Source: Romanomermis culicivorax
Taxonomy: Eukaryota; Nematoda; Enoplea; Mermithida; Mermithidae
Assembly (NCBI GenBank): GCA_963922205.1
Contig: CAWUHX010000133.1
Location: 372,001 to 436,000, forward strand
Reading direction: 5' to 3'
DNA: 64,000 bases
Position numbers and translations under genes: made by a program. The notes beneath the pieces were generated by a model. The model saw only the letters and a list, made by a program, of their open reading frames with translations, was not told where the DNA came from and searched no databases. Below are positions 10,998-20,600 of this stretch, one piece after another; the stretch's first letter is position 1, and each line of letters opens with the position of its first letter.

Positions 10998-11468
10998 ATT
11001 CACTTGGTAAAAAATATCTCTCAAACCAACCACCTTACGCAAGCTTTTCTTTTTATGAACAGGAGTAAGAGAATGCATCCTCTTCCTTTTATATGTTTTC
11101 TGCTTTGGAGTATGCCCTAAGCCACTACCCTTTTGTACAATTTTATCTGCAGCTTGATGTAGTAAGTTACTCGCTGCTTTTCGGCCATGTTCTCTCATGC
11201 TGTCTGATAAGGGTCTACTATCAGCCAGATCTGCAGCTATTCTCGATCCAGTTGTCAATGCTTGCTTCCCTGCTGACTTTAGTAAGGGCATAGCCATTCT
11301 GAATAGACTTTTGAAGAAACTACCTAATCTCGCACCTCTGTGATAGGGGGCATAAGCTCGGAAAGCAGGTAATTCACCTCCTGGCTGATACTGTTGTTGA
11401 CTTCCCAATGAACTTTCATAAAATGACAGCCAGTATGCAGTACTTTCTGGTAGATATACTGAATGCAT
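10998..11468 (-). CDS. Maverick pX-like small basic protein, fused in frame to major capsid
   Basis: About 150 residues. A Gln/Gly/Pro-containing N-terminus is followed by a GARLGSFFKSLFRMAMPLLK segment, a Gly/Ala-rich helix (KSAGKQALTTGSRIAADL) and a very basic tail (KRKRMHS...KKK). This layout is the Maverick 'PX' family, comparable in size and composition to the adenovirus core peptides pX/pVI and usually encoded just upstream of the major capsid gene. Here no stop separates it from the capsid Met: the frame reads through ...RDIFYQVN directly into the capsid start. That may be a lost stop codon, or a spliced or true fusion. Start at 11468 because it is the first Met of the frame. Confidence 0.7.
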
Positions 11469-11469
11469 T

Positions 11470-12277
11470 CTAATCGAATATGTAAGAGCTTTTCTGAAAG
11501 TGCAGCTTCACAACAACTTTACCAAATTCAAATGATAAGAATTCTCCTGTATCTGTCCTTATATTGATTTCAATATGACTAACATCTTTGAGGAGTACAG
11601 GTATGTAATGAGGATTGTCATATGTTCTATTTATAACACTGCCATGCTTTCCGTGCACATCTATGATGTGTAATAATGGAGCCATTGTGTTTCCAACAAA
11701 TTTGGTTTTCAACAATGTTACAGTAAACATAAAAGGTTTCAAAATGAGCAGATAAATCTGGCTTGAATCTGCCGAGTCGGGAAGCTCTATGATCATCTAT
11801 TGTTGTATATTCCTCTCCTCCAACCAGATATTTGTTAAAAATTATTCTATCATCAAAACGTAATAGATCCATCAGTCTTCTAGATAGAGTAATAACAGAT
11901 ACATTCCAGTAATCTGAAGTTACTTTGATTCGTCTCTGTTTGTCATCATATTCAAACAAACAATACAAATCTTGATATTCAGGTCGTTTTTTTTCTAAAA
12001 CAACAGCTTTGTTTAGTGCATTTGTTAGATGATTGATTGTTTCATAGTTTCCTGGTGGAATAATCACATGGATTTCAGTATTCTGCAACTCTATATTGAC
12101 CACATTTGCATCATTTGCACTGCCAAGAATATACCAACTTACAGGATAGATAATTTCTGCTAAGCCAACTTCCCAATGATCTGATAATTTCAGCCGCTGT
12201 GGTAAAGTAACCCTGAAATCTGATGCTGAATCACCCGCCTCAGTATTGCTTGGTAGAGTAACATAAAATTGTGTCAT
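11470..12277 (-). pseudogene. mCP: Maverick minor capsid (penton-like single jelly-roll) protein, frameshifted
   Basis: The N-terminus MTQFYVTLPSNTEAGD and the following block WEVGLAEIIYPVSW are the conserved opening of Maverick minor capsid proteins. A late block, VVVKLHFQKSSYIFD, is the conserved end. The protein forms the capsid vertices. The first 195 or so codons (12277 to about 11690) and the last part (about 11700-11470) are in different frames, so at least one frameshift disrupts it near 11690, within the '..DLSAHFETFYVYCNIVE..' region. Its start lies about 50 bp from the end of the protease gene, a tight virus-like arrangement. Confidence 0.85.
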
Positions 12278-12330
12278 CTTCTGATCTAGACTGCAAACTT
12301 ATTAATGAGTCAAGTGAAGAATGTAAGCAT

Positions 12331-12861
12331 TTATATACCATTTTTATTTTTGAAGTAATGCAAAGATGTACAACTCTGATGGTTTTTACAACATATACGA
12401 TGATGAAACTTAAAGTATTTGTACAAAAAATTGCAAACTAGTTTATCATTAAAAGTTGATTCTTCCGGACGAAAGTGTTTCAATATAAACGGAAGTTTCA
12501 TTCTACGAACCCGGTGATATAAAAAGTACAAACAATAAACACCACAAACTGAACTATCCCAACTCTGCAAGCGCACAGAGTTATAATTTTGGACTTTACT
12601 ATTTCGATTCATGAAATCAATATATTCTTGTATATATGGGTACATACCATAAGAGTCAAAATAATCAACGTGTCCATTCTGATCAAAGTACATTGCGATC
12701 CAATGCTGCCCTGGTTCATTTGAGGTATCTGTATTTGCAATAATAGCTGCTGGATATCTAGTTATCGTCCAATTTAGCTGATCTCTAGCAAATACACCAT
12801 GGGAAACCTTCTACAGAGATGCATCTCTCTGAATTAGTTGAACAAGCTCGTACGAGTTCAT
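12331..12861 (-). pseudogene. PRO: Maverick adenain-like cysteine protease with early stop
   Basis: The product resembles adenovirus maturation protease (C5 family). The catalytic His lies in GQHWIAMYFD near 12690-12710, the acidic partner region is DYFDSYG, and the nucleophile Cys is in SVCGVYCLYFL near 12535. Such proteases mature the capsid. The start Met at 12861 overlaps the integrase stop (ATGA). Codon 17 (12813-12811) is TAG, so the full frame is interrupted near its beginning, while the remaining 160 codons are open. The catalytic residues themselves look intact. Total length of 177 codons fits the family. Confidence 0.85.
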
Positions 12862-13936
12862 TTCAAGTCATTTTCATTAATCCATTCATTGAACTCATCA
12901 GGATAACCATTCCATTTGACAAAAAGCTTCACAGATCCATCAATGAGCCTTTTTTGTTTTAAAACTTTTCAATTTTCAAGGTTTTTATGTTATCAAAAAC
13001 AACTCTTTGCAATTCTTTTGCATAAAATGTACCCTGTATTTCTTCTCCTTGTAGATCTTTGATTTTATATAATGGCTCAGTAGCACGATTCAGTACTTTA
13101 TATACACAAAAAGTTTCTTCTGTCCACTGTGGTAGATAACCCTTATCAAAGTGCTGACGAAATTTAGAAATTCGTACATAGTCATTTATTTGTAGAGTTG
13201 GATGTTGTGAGCTCTTTCTTGGGTACAGGCGATTTCTAATTTCTGATTCATTTTCATAAGTGACATTCACAGGCTTTTCACCAATTGAACGATGAGTAGA
13301 ATTGTTGTATGCTCCAACCAGTTGTTGAAGTATATCTATCCATTTGAATGTCTTTCTGTCAGTGAAGTATCTCCACATTTTTGATTTTAAGGTACGATTG
13401 AACCATTGGACTATTGAACATTTCACATCCTCATTTTGAGAGGTAAAAAACTGTATCCCGTCTAAGTTTAAGAGCTTTTGAAATTTGTAATTGACAAACT
13501 CTTTGCCCTTATCTGTGCGAATACACCAAGGCTTCCTTCTGCTTGATATAATGTCTTTAAAAGCTATACATACAGATAAGACACCTTTATTTCTTAGTGG
13601 TCTTACCCATGCAAATTTGCTAAAAACATCGATACAGCATATCATATACTTTTATCCCTTGTTGTACTCACTATATGCTTGCATATCTACCAAGTCAGCC
13701 TCCCATTGAGCATCAATACCACTGACATAAATTCTATTATGTTTAAACTTTTTATAGGCCTGCTTATGTAATGTGTAAGGATCCTGTTTTTCTAGCCAAT
13801 TCTTCACATCATTTAGAGTTATACTTCTGTCATACTGCTTTGCATGCTTGTACAGCTTGGGAACACCACCGTAAGATCCAGAAGCCCCTATGTCTGTATA
13901 CAATGTTTTCAGGACCACTTCTTTAGAATTCTTCAT
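12858..13936 (-). pseudogene. INT: Maverick integrase (retroviral-type, chromodomain-like tail), inactivated
   Basis: The N-terminal part (13936-13652) holds a zinc-binding-like region and the first catalytic Asp in WEADLVDMQAY. After one TAA the frame continues with the second Asp in RTDKGKEF. The third catalytic residue, Glu in the usual 'SIVERFNRTLK' block, reads SIVQWFNRTLK (near 13420), so the Glu is Gln. The C-terminal SH3-like and chromodomain-like segment ends in another frame (KWNGYPDEFNEW, 12930-12870), which needs a 1-base shift near 12960. The family inserts the element DNA. The TGA stop overlaps the protease ATG, indicating a compact cluster. Confidence 0.85.
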
Positions 13937-14702
13937 ACATCAACTTTTTCTTTTTCCCAGACTTTTTATCATTAGAAAAACTTAATCGCTTTTTAACATC
14001 AACATTATGAAATGGAGAATTGTTGATTGTCTCATCAGTTTTATAGTGATTAATGAGCTTTAAGTGATTTGGATTTCCAATATAGGCTTTGGGTACATTA
14101 AGCTTTACCAAATGTTGCGCAAATTCTTGATAACCTTCTGGAGGTGGAGCTGTAGGTCTGTCTCTTATAAAATCATGTAATAAATCTATGATATTGCTGT
14201 TGGGTACTCTAACACCATTTAAAATAACTTTGCTTTGCTTGTTTACATCAAAATCACTTTTATTGAACACTTCTAGAAGCATTTCAGCATGCTTGACTTT
14301 AGCTCTAGGTAAGCCTCTCAACCAATCTCTACCATCATCTGAAGATTGCTGTTCAATTTTTAGCCCTCTCTGATTAGGTGTAGATGATTGTTCTTCATTT
14401 TTCATTTGTTTCTGATGTAGGTTATCAATATCTACCGATTGTTGATATGTATCATTCAGCTTGCTATCTTTTAATTTAACCTCAATCGGCTTTTTACTCT
14501 CTTCATCGAGCTTCAAGTATCTGTGGAATAGTTGTCCATATAGCTTATATTGAAGTTCTGCAGACATATCATTATTCTTCAATATGCGTGCAAGCTCCAT
14601 TTTGAAATCAGACATTTGCTTTCTCAAACCGTTAGAATTTTGGTCACTTTTCTTGTCAAACATGTCTTGCGGAACAAGAACCATTTTACTAGTGTATTTC
14701 AT
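13923..14702 (-). CDS. Conserved Maverick accessory protein upstream of integrase
   Basis: Intact frame of 259 codons, overlapping the integrase start by 14 bp. Starts MKYTSKMVLVPQDMF. A 'KMVLVP..' opening, a helical middle, a 'VNKQSKVILNGVRVPNSNIIDLLHD' block and a basic nuclear-type tail (KKSGKKKKLMYEEF) match my recollection of a conserved Maverick ORF of unknown biochemical role found beside integrase. The middle is Gln/Ser/Asp-rich and probably disordered. It is one of the few Maverick genes here without a disabling mutation. Possible roles include core/DNA binding or capsid scaffolding; the family assignment is from memory and needs a profile search. Confidence 0.6.
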   Translation of the reverse strand: MKYTSKMVLVPQDMFDKKSDQNSNGLRKQMSDFKMELARILKNNDMSAELQYKLYGQLFHRYLKLDEESKKPIEVKLKDSKLNDTYQQSVDIDNLHQKQMKNEEQSSTPNQRGLKIEQQSSDDGRDWLRGLPRAKVKHAEMLLEVFNKSDFDVNKQSKVILNGVRVPNSNIIDLLHDFIRDRPTAPPPEGYQEFAQHLVKLNVPKAYIGNPNHLKLINHYKTDETINNSPFHNVDVKKRLSFSNDKKSGKKKKLMYEEF

Positions 14703-15046
14703 GTTTTGATAACTTTGGGTAAAATTTCAGTAGCTAGTGCTAGCAGAGAGGGTAGAAGTATAGGTAAAAATCCACCACTTTGTATAATTTGCTGCTTTTT
14801 TGCTCTCAAGTTGATCTTTTGCTTTGATGCTAAATGTCTTATAATCTTGCTATATTTAGCAAGCTTTTTCTTCTTTAGGGTACTTATAGGAATATTTCCT
14901 TTCAGCAGGTTGTGACAAATTTCACATAAACAATGCACAAATTCATCCAGCAAAGTTTCTAATAGTGCACTTCTTTGTTTCATATGATTACTGCAGCAAT
15001 TTAAGACATGTAGATGGTGAATGTACTTTCGCAACAACTTTGACAT
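14699..15046 (-). CDS. Small basic conserved Maverick protein
   Basis: Intact 115-codon frame whose stop overlaps the next gene's start (ATGA at 14699-14702). An N-terminal helix with H/C residues is followed by LCEICHNLLKGNIPIS, a basic middle (TLKKKKLAKYSKIIRHLASK) and a Gly-containing hydrophobic end (SGGFLPILLPSLLALA). Small proteins with 'CE...NvLkGniPlt...KkkL' and 'GGFL' blocks are widespread in Mavericks. Their function is not established; a condensing core or membrane-active role would fit the composition. The downstream overlap suggests joint translation or a common transcript. Confidence 0.55.
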   Translation of the reverse strand: MSKLLRKYIHHLHVLNCCSNHMKQRSALLETLLDEFVHCLCEICHNLLKGNIPISTLKKKKLAKYSKIIRHLASKQKINLRAKKQQIIQSGGFLPILLPSLLALATEILPKVIKT

Positions 15047-15112
15047 GGCATTCTATTAGAAATTCAAAATGAATAATGAGACATTTCACATAGCAACAGG
15101 TATATATACATT

Positions 15113-15451
15113 TCAAGCTGGGGGTCGTCTATCATAGAGTGCATCCATCAGAACTGATATTTCATTGTTATCATACAGATTCAAACCATTTAACATTACA
15201 CTCTGCAAAGTTTCCCGCCTACAACACACATGTGTTTGATGATCTCCAATCAAAGTTGGACAACATTGTGTATTTGTAAATTGTCCTTGTCCGGGCCTAC
15301 ACCATATGGCATTTCTAAGAAAGTTTCTTAAATGTACCGCCTCGTGTTTGTTATATGAAGTAATAAAACCAGCTCCTGTGAAACTTTTGTAATTAATGAT
15401 TACAAGTTGACGATTCTCGAGATCAACACTCAATTTTTGTATTGAGTACAT
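15113..15451 (-). CDS. Unidentified Maverick accessory ORF (112 codons)
   Basis: Intact frame, with a Cys-rich middle (QCCPTLIGDHQTHVCCRRE) that could bind metal or form disulfides. No family recognised. It lies between the polymerase/ATPase half and the integrase/capsid half, where Mavericks carry variable genes. Same strand and tight spacing support it as a gene of the element. Confidence 0.4.
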   Translation of the reverse strand: MYSIQKLSVDLENRQLVIINYKSFTGAGFITSYNKHEAVHLRNFLRNAIWCRPGQGQFTNTQCCPTLIGDHQTHVCCRRETLQSVMLNGLNLYDNNEISVLMDALYDRRPPA

Positions 15452-15569
15452 TTAGTAACGAGGGTACCATATGTTTGCTAATGTTGAATGTAGGTGCCCT
15501 AATACTATCAAAATTATTGCTCATGTCACAGCAGGCATAGAGATTGCCATTGTGGGGTATTTTTGTTGA

Positions 15570-15821
15570 TTATCTTTCAGAATCAGGATCAAATAAACTG
15601 CCCGTTTTGTTGCAAGCCAATGCTCTCAATAGGAAATTTCCGAAAGATATTTGTGCAGCCAGGGTTATGTTGTAAAAATCTACTCCAGGAGCAGATCCAT
15701 AGGACCTCATCAAAACGAGATGACTGTAAGAAAGATCATCTGCACTTTTGAGGTTTGAGCAGACTGCTAATATCACAGCTGCAAGAAAAGTGAAACACAT
15801 TATTTTATTATAAGCCATCAC
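15570..15821 (-). CDS. Unidentified small protein with hydrophobic N-terminus
   Basis: Intact 83-codon frame. The N-terminus (MMAYNKIMCFTFLAAVILAVCS) looks like a signal peptide with possible cleavage after CS or LKS, so the rest may be secreted or lumenal. There is an N-glycosylation-type sequon (NIT). No family recognised. Location in the variable part of the Maverick suggests accessory cargo. Confidence 0.35.
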   Translation of the reverse strand: MMAYNKIMCFTFLAAVILAVCSNLKSADDLSYSHLVLMRSYGSAPGVDFYNITLAAQISFGNFLLRALACNKTGSLFDPDSER

Positions 15822-15904
15822 CTGAGAAACAACTGTTCACCACCAAAATACAAACACAAAACTGAATATTATAACATGCACATTGCTTATATACAATAAA
15901 TGGT

Positions 15905-16228
15905 TCACGAAAAACTGGAAATTTCATTTTGTAGTATCGATAAATAGAAAATGTTTCTATCATATACACTGCTTTGATTGATCAACATGAAGTAGAACTT
16001 GTCTTCTTGGCTCAACCCGGCAAACAGGTCATCGATATACTGTGCATCTATGCATCTTTTTCTTAGTTCTCCAAAGAGCTCCAAGGTGAAGAACCAAAAT
16101 CCAGTAATTTTATTTTTCCTTCGTTTAATTTGATGAAATTCATTATATTGTACAGCCTTTAACTTGTAATCTTCTTTCCGATTTTGGCTGAATCTTGACC
16201 ATAAAACATCAGCATATTGAGCTTGCAT
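15905..16228 (-). CDS. Unidentified Maverick-region ORF (107 codons)
   Basis: Intact frame with a basic centre (HQIKRRKNKITGFW) and an aromatic, acidic C-terminal half. No membrane segment or known domain seen. Same strand as the surrounding Maverick genes, with short spacers. Could be a variable accessory protein; evidence is only the open frame and context. Confidence 0.35.
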   Translation of the reverse strand: MQAQYADVLWSRFSQNRKEDYKLKAVQYNEFHQIKRRKNKITGFWFFTLELFGELRKRCIDAQYIDDLFAGLSQEDKFYFMLINQSSVYDRNIFYLSILQNEISSFS

Positions 16229-16411
16229 GCGCTCAATGATGAGAACTCCTTAAAATTACATGTACAACATATTTAATTATAAATAGGTGCACATTATATT
16301 ACCTCTAATTTTTGCCATAAGTCGTATTAAAAATAATTCAAATGATGCTGGAGACATTGGAAATAGGACTGCTTGTCTACAGGTACTGATGAGTGAATAA
16401 GAGCTGGCAGA

Positions 16412-16939
16412 TCATTCTTTCAAGAGTTTGAGAAAGGAATTTACAGTTTGTTTATTCAGCTCAATTGTTGCTAAATTTAGGCTCTTGAATTGGCCATCTT
16501 CATCGCAGCATGCACGTATGTCAGCATTTAATGGTACTGATTTCTGACATAGGGGCCAATATTCATGCATTTCATGTAGAGGGCATAATAAGTATTTTTC
16601 AATAAAGTGTGCAACATTCTGTCTACTACTAGCATTGACTGAATACATTGCGATTTCATCATTCTTTATTTGCACCAAAATGAATGATTTTTCCTTCTGA
16701 ATAGAGAAATTGCTTGTTAAAGGGGGTGCCCTGGTGTCATGTAGAATTGACCAGAAGAATCCTCCGAGGAACAGCATAAAACATATACTGGATGCTATTT
16801 TTCCATATGTCTTGTTGTCAAACATTCGGATTAAAAGGCATTGCGGAGGTGGACGTGGGGGCATACCATTTAATGCATTATATACCCTTTCAGTTGTTGT
16901 ATCAAACTCCATTTCCTCAACAGTGCGCGAGTTATCCAT
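16412..16939 (-). CDS. Unidentified single-pass membrane protein of the Maverick
   Basis: Intact 175-codon frame. An N-terminal acidic/proline-rich cytosolic-type segment (residues 1-45) is followed by one hydrophobic segment (about 48-66, SSICFMLFLGGFFWSILHD) and a Cys-containing C-terminal domain of about 105 residues that includes LLCPLHEMHEYWPLCQ and ACCDED. The topology resembles a type II membrane protein. No family recognised. A membrane protein in a capsid-encoding element is worth noting, as it could aid entry or release, but nothing in the sequence proves this. Confidence 0.45.
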   Translation of the reverse strand: MDNSRTVEEMEFDTTTERVYNALNGMPPRPPPQCLLIRMFDNKTYGKIASSICFMLFLGGFFWSILHDTRAPPLTSNFSIQKEKSFILVQIKNDEIAMYSVNASSRQNVAHFIEKYLLCPLHEMHEYWPLCQKSVPLNADIRACCDEDGQFKSLNLATIELNKQTVNSFLKLLKE

Positions 16940-17014
16940 AATAGAAGCAACTTATCAGTAGATGTTTATAAAAGAAAATGATCCAAGCTGACAAGTTGAT
17001 GGCCTATATATCTT

Positions 17015-17609
17015 TTATCGTGGTACATATATAATCATACATGCATCAGTTGGGAAGATATTTGTCCTGAGTCTAAATTTATCTGGTGTGTCTTGAGTCA
17101 AATCAATAATCAAATAGCCATAAGATGACGCAGTTGCATCTTCAAAGGCTTCTATAAAGTGTTTAGAACCTGGAAAAATTTGCCTTCCCAATGTCTGTAT
17201 CTGTAGTCTATCTGCTGGATTTTTCATTAGCACCAAATATTGAGCATTTATTCTGCTTGTCATCATTTCTTCAAAAAAAGCATTTTGAACAATGTGTATA
17301 ACTGATAAATTCCAGTGATGAGAGCCTCTTGTAAACAACTCATTGAGCCTCTTGTCAGTTTTCATTTCCTGCATCATGTCATCTAGAACTAATAATTGAG
17401 GCTGTTGTTTGAAGCTTTTCAGAACCTGAATAGATGGTAATCCTTCGAGGAAAGAAACATTGCTACATTTGTTTTGCAAATCAGTGTAAGTATTCTGCCA
17501 TTCAGTATAACACCATTAGTTTTTTCACAAACTCAGTTTTTCCCGATTTGGTAGGAGCTGAGACAATACAATTGAAAGGGTGCTTCCAAGCAAAGTTGAA
17601 AGTAGCCAT
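17015..17609 (-). pseudogene. ATPase: Maverick genome-packaging ATPase (FtsK/HerA, A32-like), frameshifted
   Basis: Starts MATFNFAWKHPFNCIVSAPT at 17609. The Walker A loop is SAPTKSGKTEF, then the frame breaks near 17520 and resumes in the frame of 17479-17015, which contains Walker B (QLLVLDDMMQEM) and the later sensor-like region (SVIHIVQNAFFE). A32-like ATPases pump DNA into capsids. Total about 195 codons, near family size. It lies between polymerase and the accessory ORFs, with its start about 50 bp downstream of the polymerase stop. Confidence 0.85.
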
Positions 17610-17658
17610 TTTATTAAGCATATAAAACAAATGAATAAGCAAATTAACACATCAATAT

Positions 17659-20600
17659 TTATACTTTCCATCCATAAGGTACAGTTGTAAAATCTTTCAC
17701 AATAACACGTTTATCATATGCAACTCTAAATTTTTTTTGTACAGGTCTAGTTACAACAGTATGGTCCTGTTTTCTATCAATTCTTTCAGTTACAACATTA
17801 ATTTCTTCTGTATCATTAGATATAATGAATGATTTTACCATTTGTTTCAAACTTTCAAAGCTTACTTGTTTCGCTACTTTGTGGTTTAATGTAATACCAC
17901 AAACTTTTGTTATGTAATGCAGTTTCTCGTCCTTTGTACTATATACACAGTAGGAGTAGTTCTTTGGACCACCACTGATAAATTCCATAATGTAAGATCC
18001 CTGGCCAATCCTTTAACTCATCCGTCATTTCACCCAAAGACCATCCAATTGGTACTTAATATTCATTGGTATCGCTAATGTTTGATTAATAAATGACACT
18101 ATCTGTGTCAAAATATAAAACACGTCGCTCCAACTTTTCGATATAAGAGTAAAGTGTTAGCCGGGCTTGAGTTGTCATATAAGCTGCTATCACAGGGTTG
18201 ATGTACGGCAATGTTAGGACAAATTCTTCTTTCTCTGTGTAGCTGACAGCAATGAGAGTTTCACTAATGATTGTTACACTGAATAATTGCTGATGGATCA
18301 TATATATAGTCGAAATATTGCTGCGGATTCGTAAAATAAACTGTCTTTGTCAAGTTATTTCGTTGACCAAACTGAAAATGGTATGACAGATTAAAAAAAC
18401 CATGTTTACAGTTTTAATAATTCTTACTTTGCCCCAAACCAATTTAGCATCAGCTTTGCCAAAGCCCATTTGCCTGGATTTTTTTCAATTTCTGTTCTGT
18501 CCAGCATTATTCCTTCATGCTCCTCTATATCACTGAAGTATGCCTGCTTAGAGGCATCATTGTTACAATGCGCCGGCCAGCCTTCTGCTTCCTACAAATC
18601 ACAATAATATATATAAAATATGACTTAATGTTTGCTTTACCATTTTCATTTTCATAAAAGTGTTCAGATAGCTGGTGAATAAACTGCCATCTGGATTGGA
18701 AATTTGATCATATCTATCCACAGCTTCATAATGCCAAACTTCAAAGACTTTCAAAACCTGAAATTGGTTCTTGGTTAAACAGAGCTAACATCAGCTTATC
18801 AAATATTACCTTGTAGCCTTTATCTAGAGCTTTGTAAAGTTCCATTGTTACCCACGTTCCCAGCAAGGCTCGATCCTCTTCATTGGAATGTGTACACTTG
18901 GGTAGCTGTAAGTTGGTGCATTGTCCAAAAAATGGAAATGTTAATTTACCATTTGAACGATAGGGTAAAACGGGGTGATAGAGATCTTGTGGAGGTAAAA
19001 CAAGGCACTTGATCAAGCCTTCGTATGGTTTTTCATTGATGTCTTTGAAGTTTTCCGTAATTAGTAATGGATGTCCGATTAGATATACACCATACTTGTT
19101 CGTCTATGGGTACAAACTACAGACATCCACGTAATTTATCCTTCCTGTTTCCTCAATCTTCTGGTACAGCTTCATGGCATTTGTACAACCACCGTAGAAA
19201 GCTACAAGAGGGAAACTTAAAAAAGAAACATATGACACAAAAAGATCTTACCATCTCTTAGATCCAAAGGTTCTACTGGTGCCGATTTCTTGAAAAATTC
19301 AGCCATCTCAAGATTGTTTGTGAGCAAGATGTCGAGCTCGCACTCCCAAAGCTCAACGAGCTGATATCCTAGTTGTTTTAGATGTTGTCGATGTGCCATT
19401 GTTCTCATGTAGGCATTCCGGGCAGTTGAAACTTGATCAGCTGTGAGATGGTTCCTCTGCTTCATGCATTTAAGACAGCCATGCCAATAGCATCCATAAA
19501 ACTCGTAAATTGTACCTCCATCGATTCCATCTACCTTGTAAGAACTGACCCAGACTTCCTTACCATTCAAAGCATGCTGGATACGCAGGTTGTTTTTCAC
19601 ATTCAACCACTGAAGCCACATAGTGGCCTTTACGGATTGTTTGTCTTTGCCCCGGTATCCATTATGTGGTACTAAACCTATCGTATCTTTCTTTAAAAAG
19701 AGCTTACGATACACTCTATTGCATGCTCCAGCAATGGTGAGTGATTTTTCGAATGGATCCACAGTTGTTTCATGCATGGATATGTTTCAAAACTTGAGGC
19801 AGGCTTTGACGAGTACATCTACATCATTTTCGCAATATTTGATAAGCTCTTCTTGGAAATTGAACACCTAAAGATGGTGATAATGTCAATTTATTGTACA
19901 ATTATAATTTTACATCAACTAACCTTTTCTGTTTGCTGATAATACCATCACATAAATTTGTTGTGGCTTCCCTCTTCATGGTGTCTGGTGAATAAAAATG
20001 CACATCTGGCTATTTTCCAACATAATTCCAGTTTTCCTGTCTGTTGAACAAGTGTGGAAAGTAGCCTTTACAGAGTTCATCAATTCGGAATGCTTTTGGT
20101 AAAGCGCTGAGTGGCATAGGCAGAAAATTGAAGGAATCGATAACTTTGATGCTGTCGACTGTCAGGGAAATGATGTTCAACCCTGAAAAAGCAATGTATT
20201 TAGTCATTTATATAATCAATATCTAATCTCACCTTTTGTTACAACTTTGGGAGCAATGCCTTCTTTATACAAATATATTCTAAAAGGAATTGTGAATCAA
20301 AGCCCTTGGCATTATGAGCTATTGCAGTTGTATTTTTCATGGATGAGTTGAACAGAAATCTACAAAATTTGTCCAAGCAATCCTCTCCTATGAATGTTCG
20401 TTTTCTCGGTCCACATCAATGACACACAGTATCAGAAGCCTGATTTTGACATGTATCACATATTACATGTGCAATACATAAATTTGGCACATGCTCCAGC
20501 TCTTCAGCAAGCTGAGTCTTCCTTAATACACACTCTTGAGTGGTCTCAAAATCAAAGAAAACCAAACCTGGGATGATTTCCAGCTTTTCCCATTTTGATT

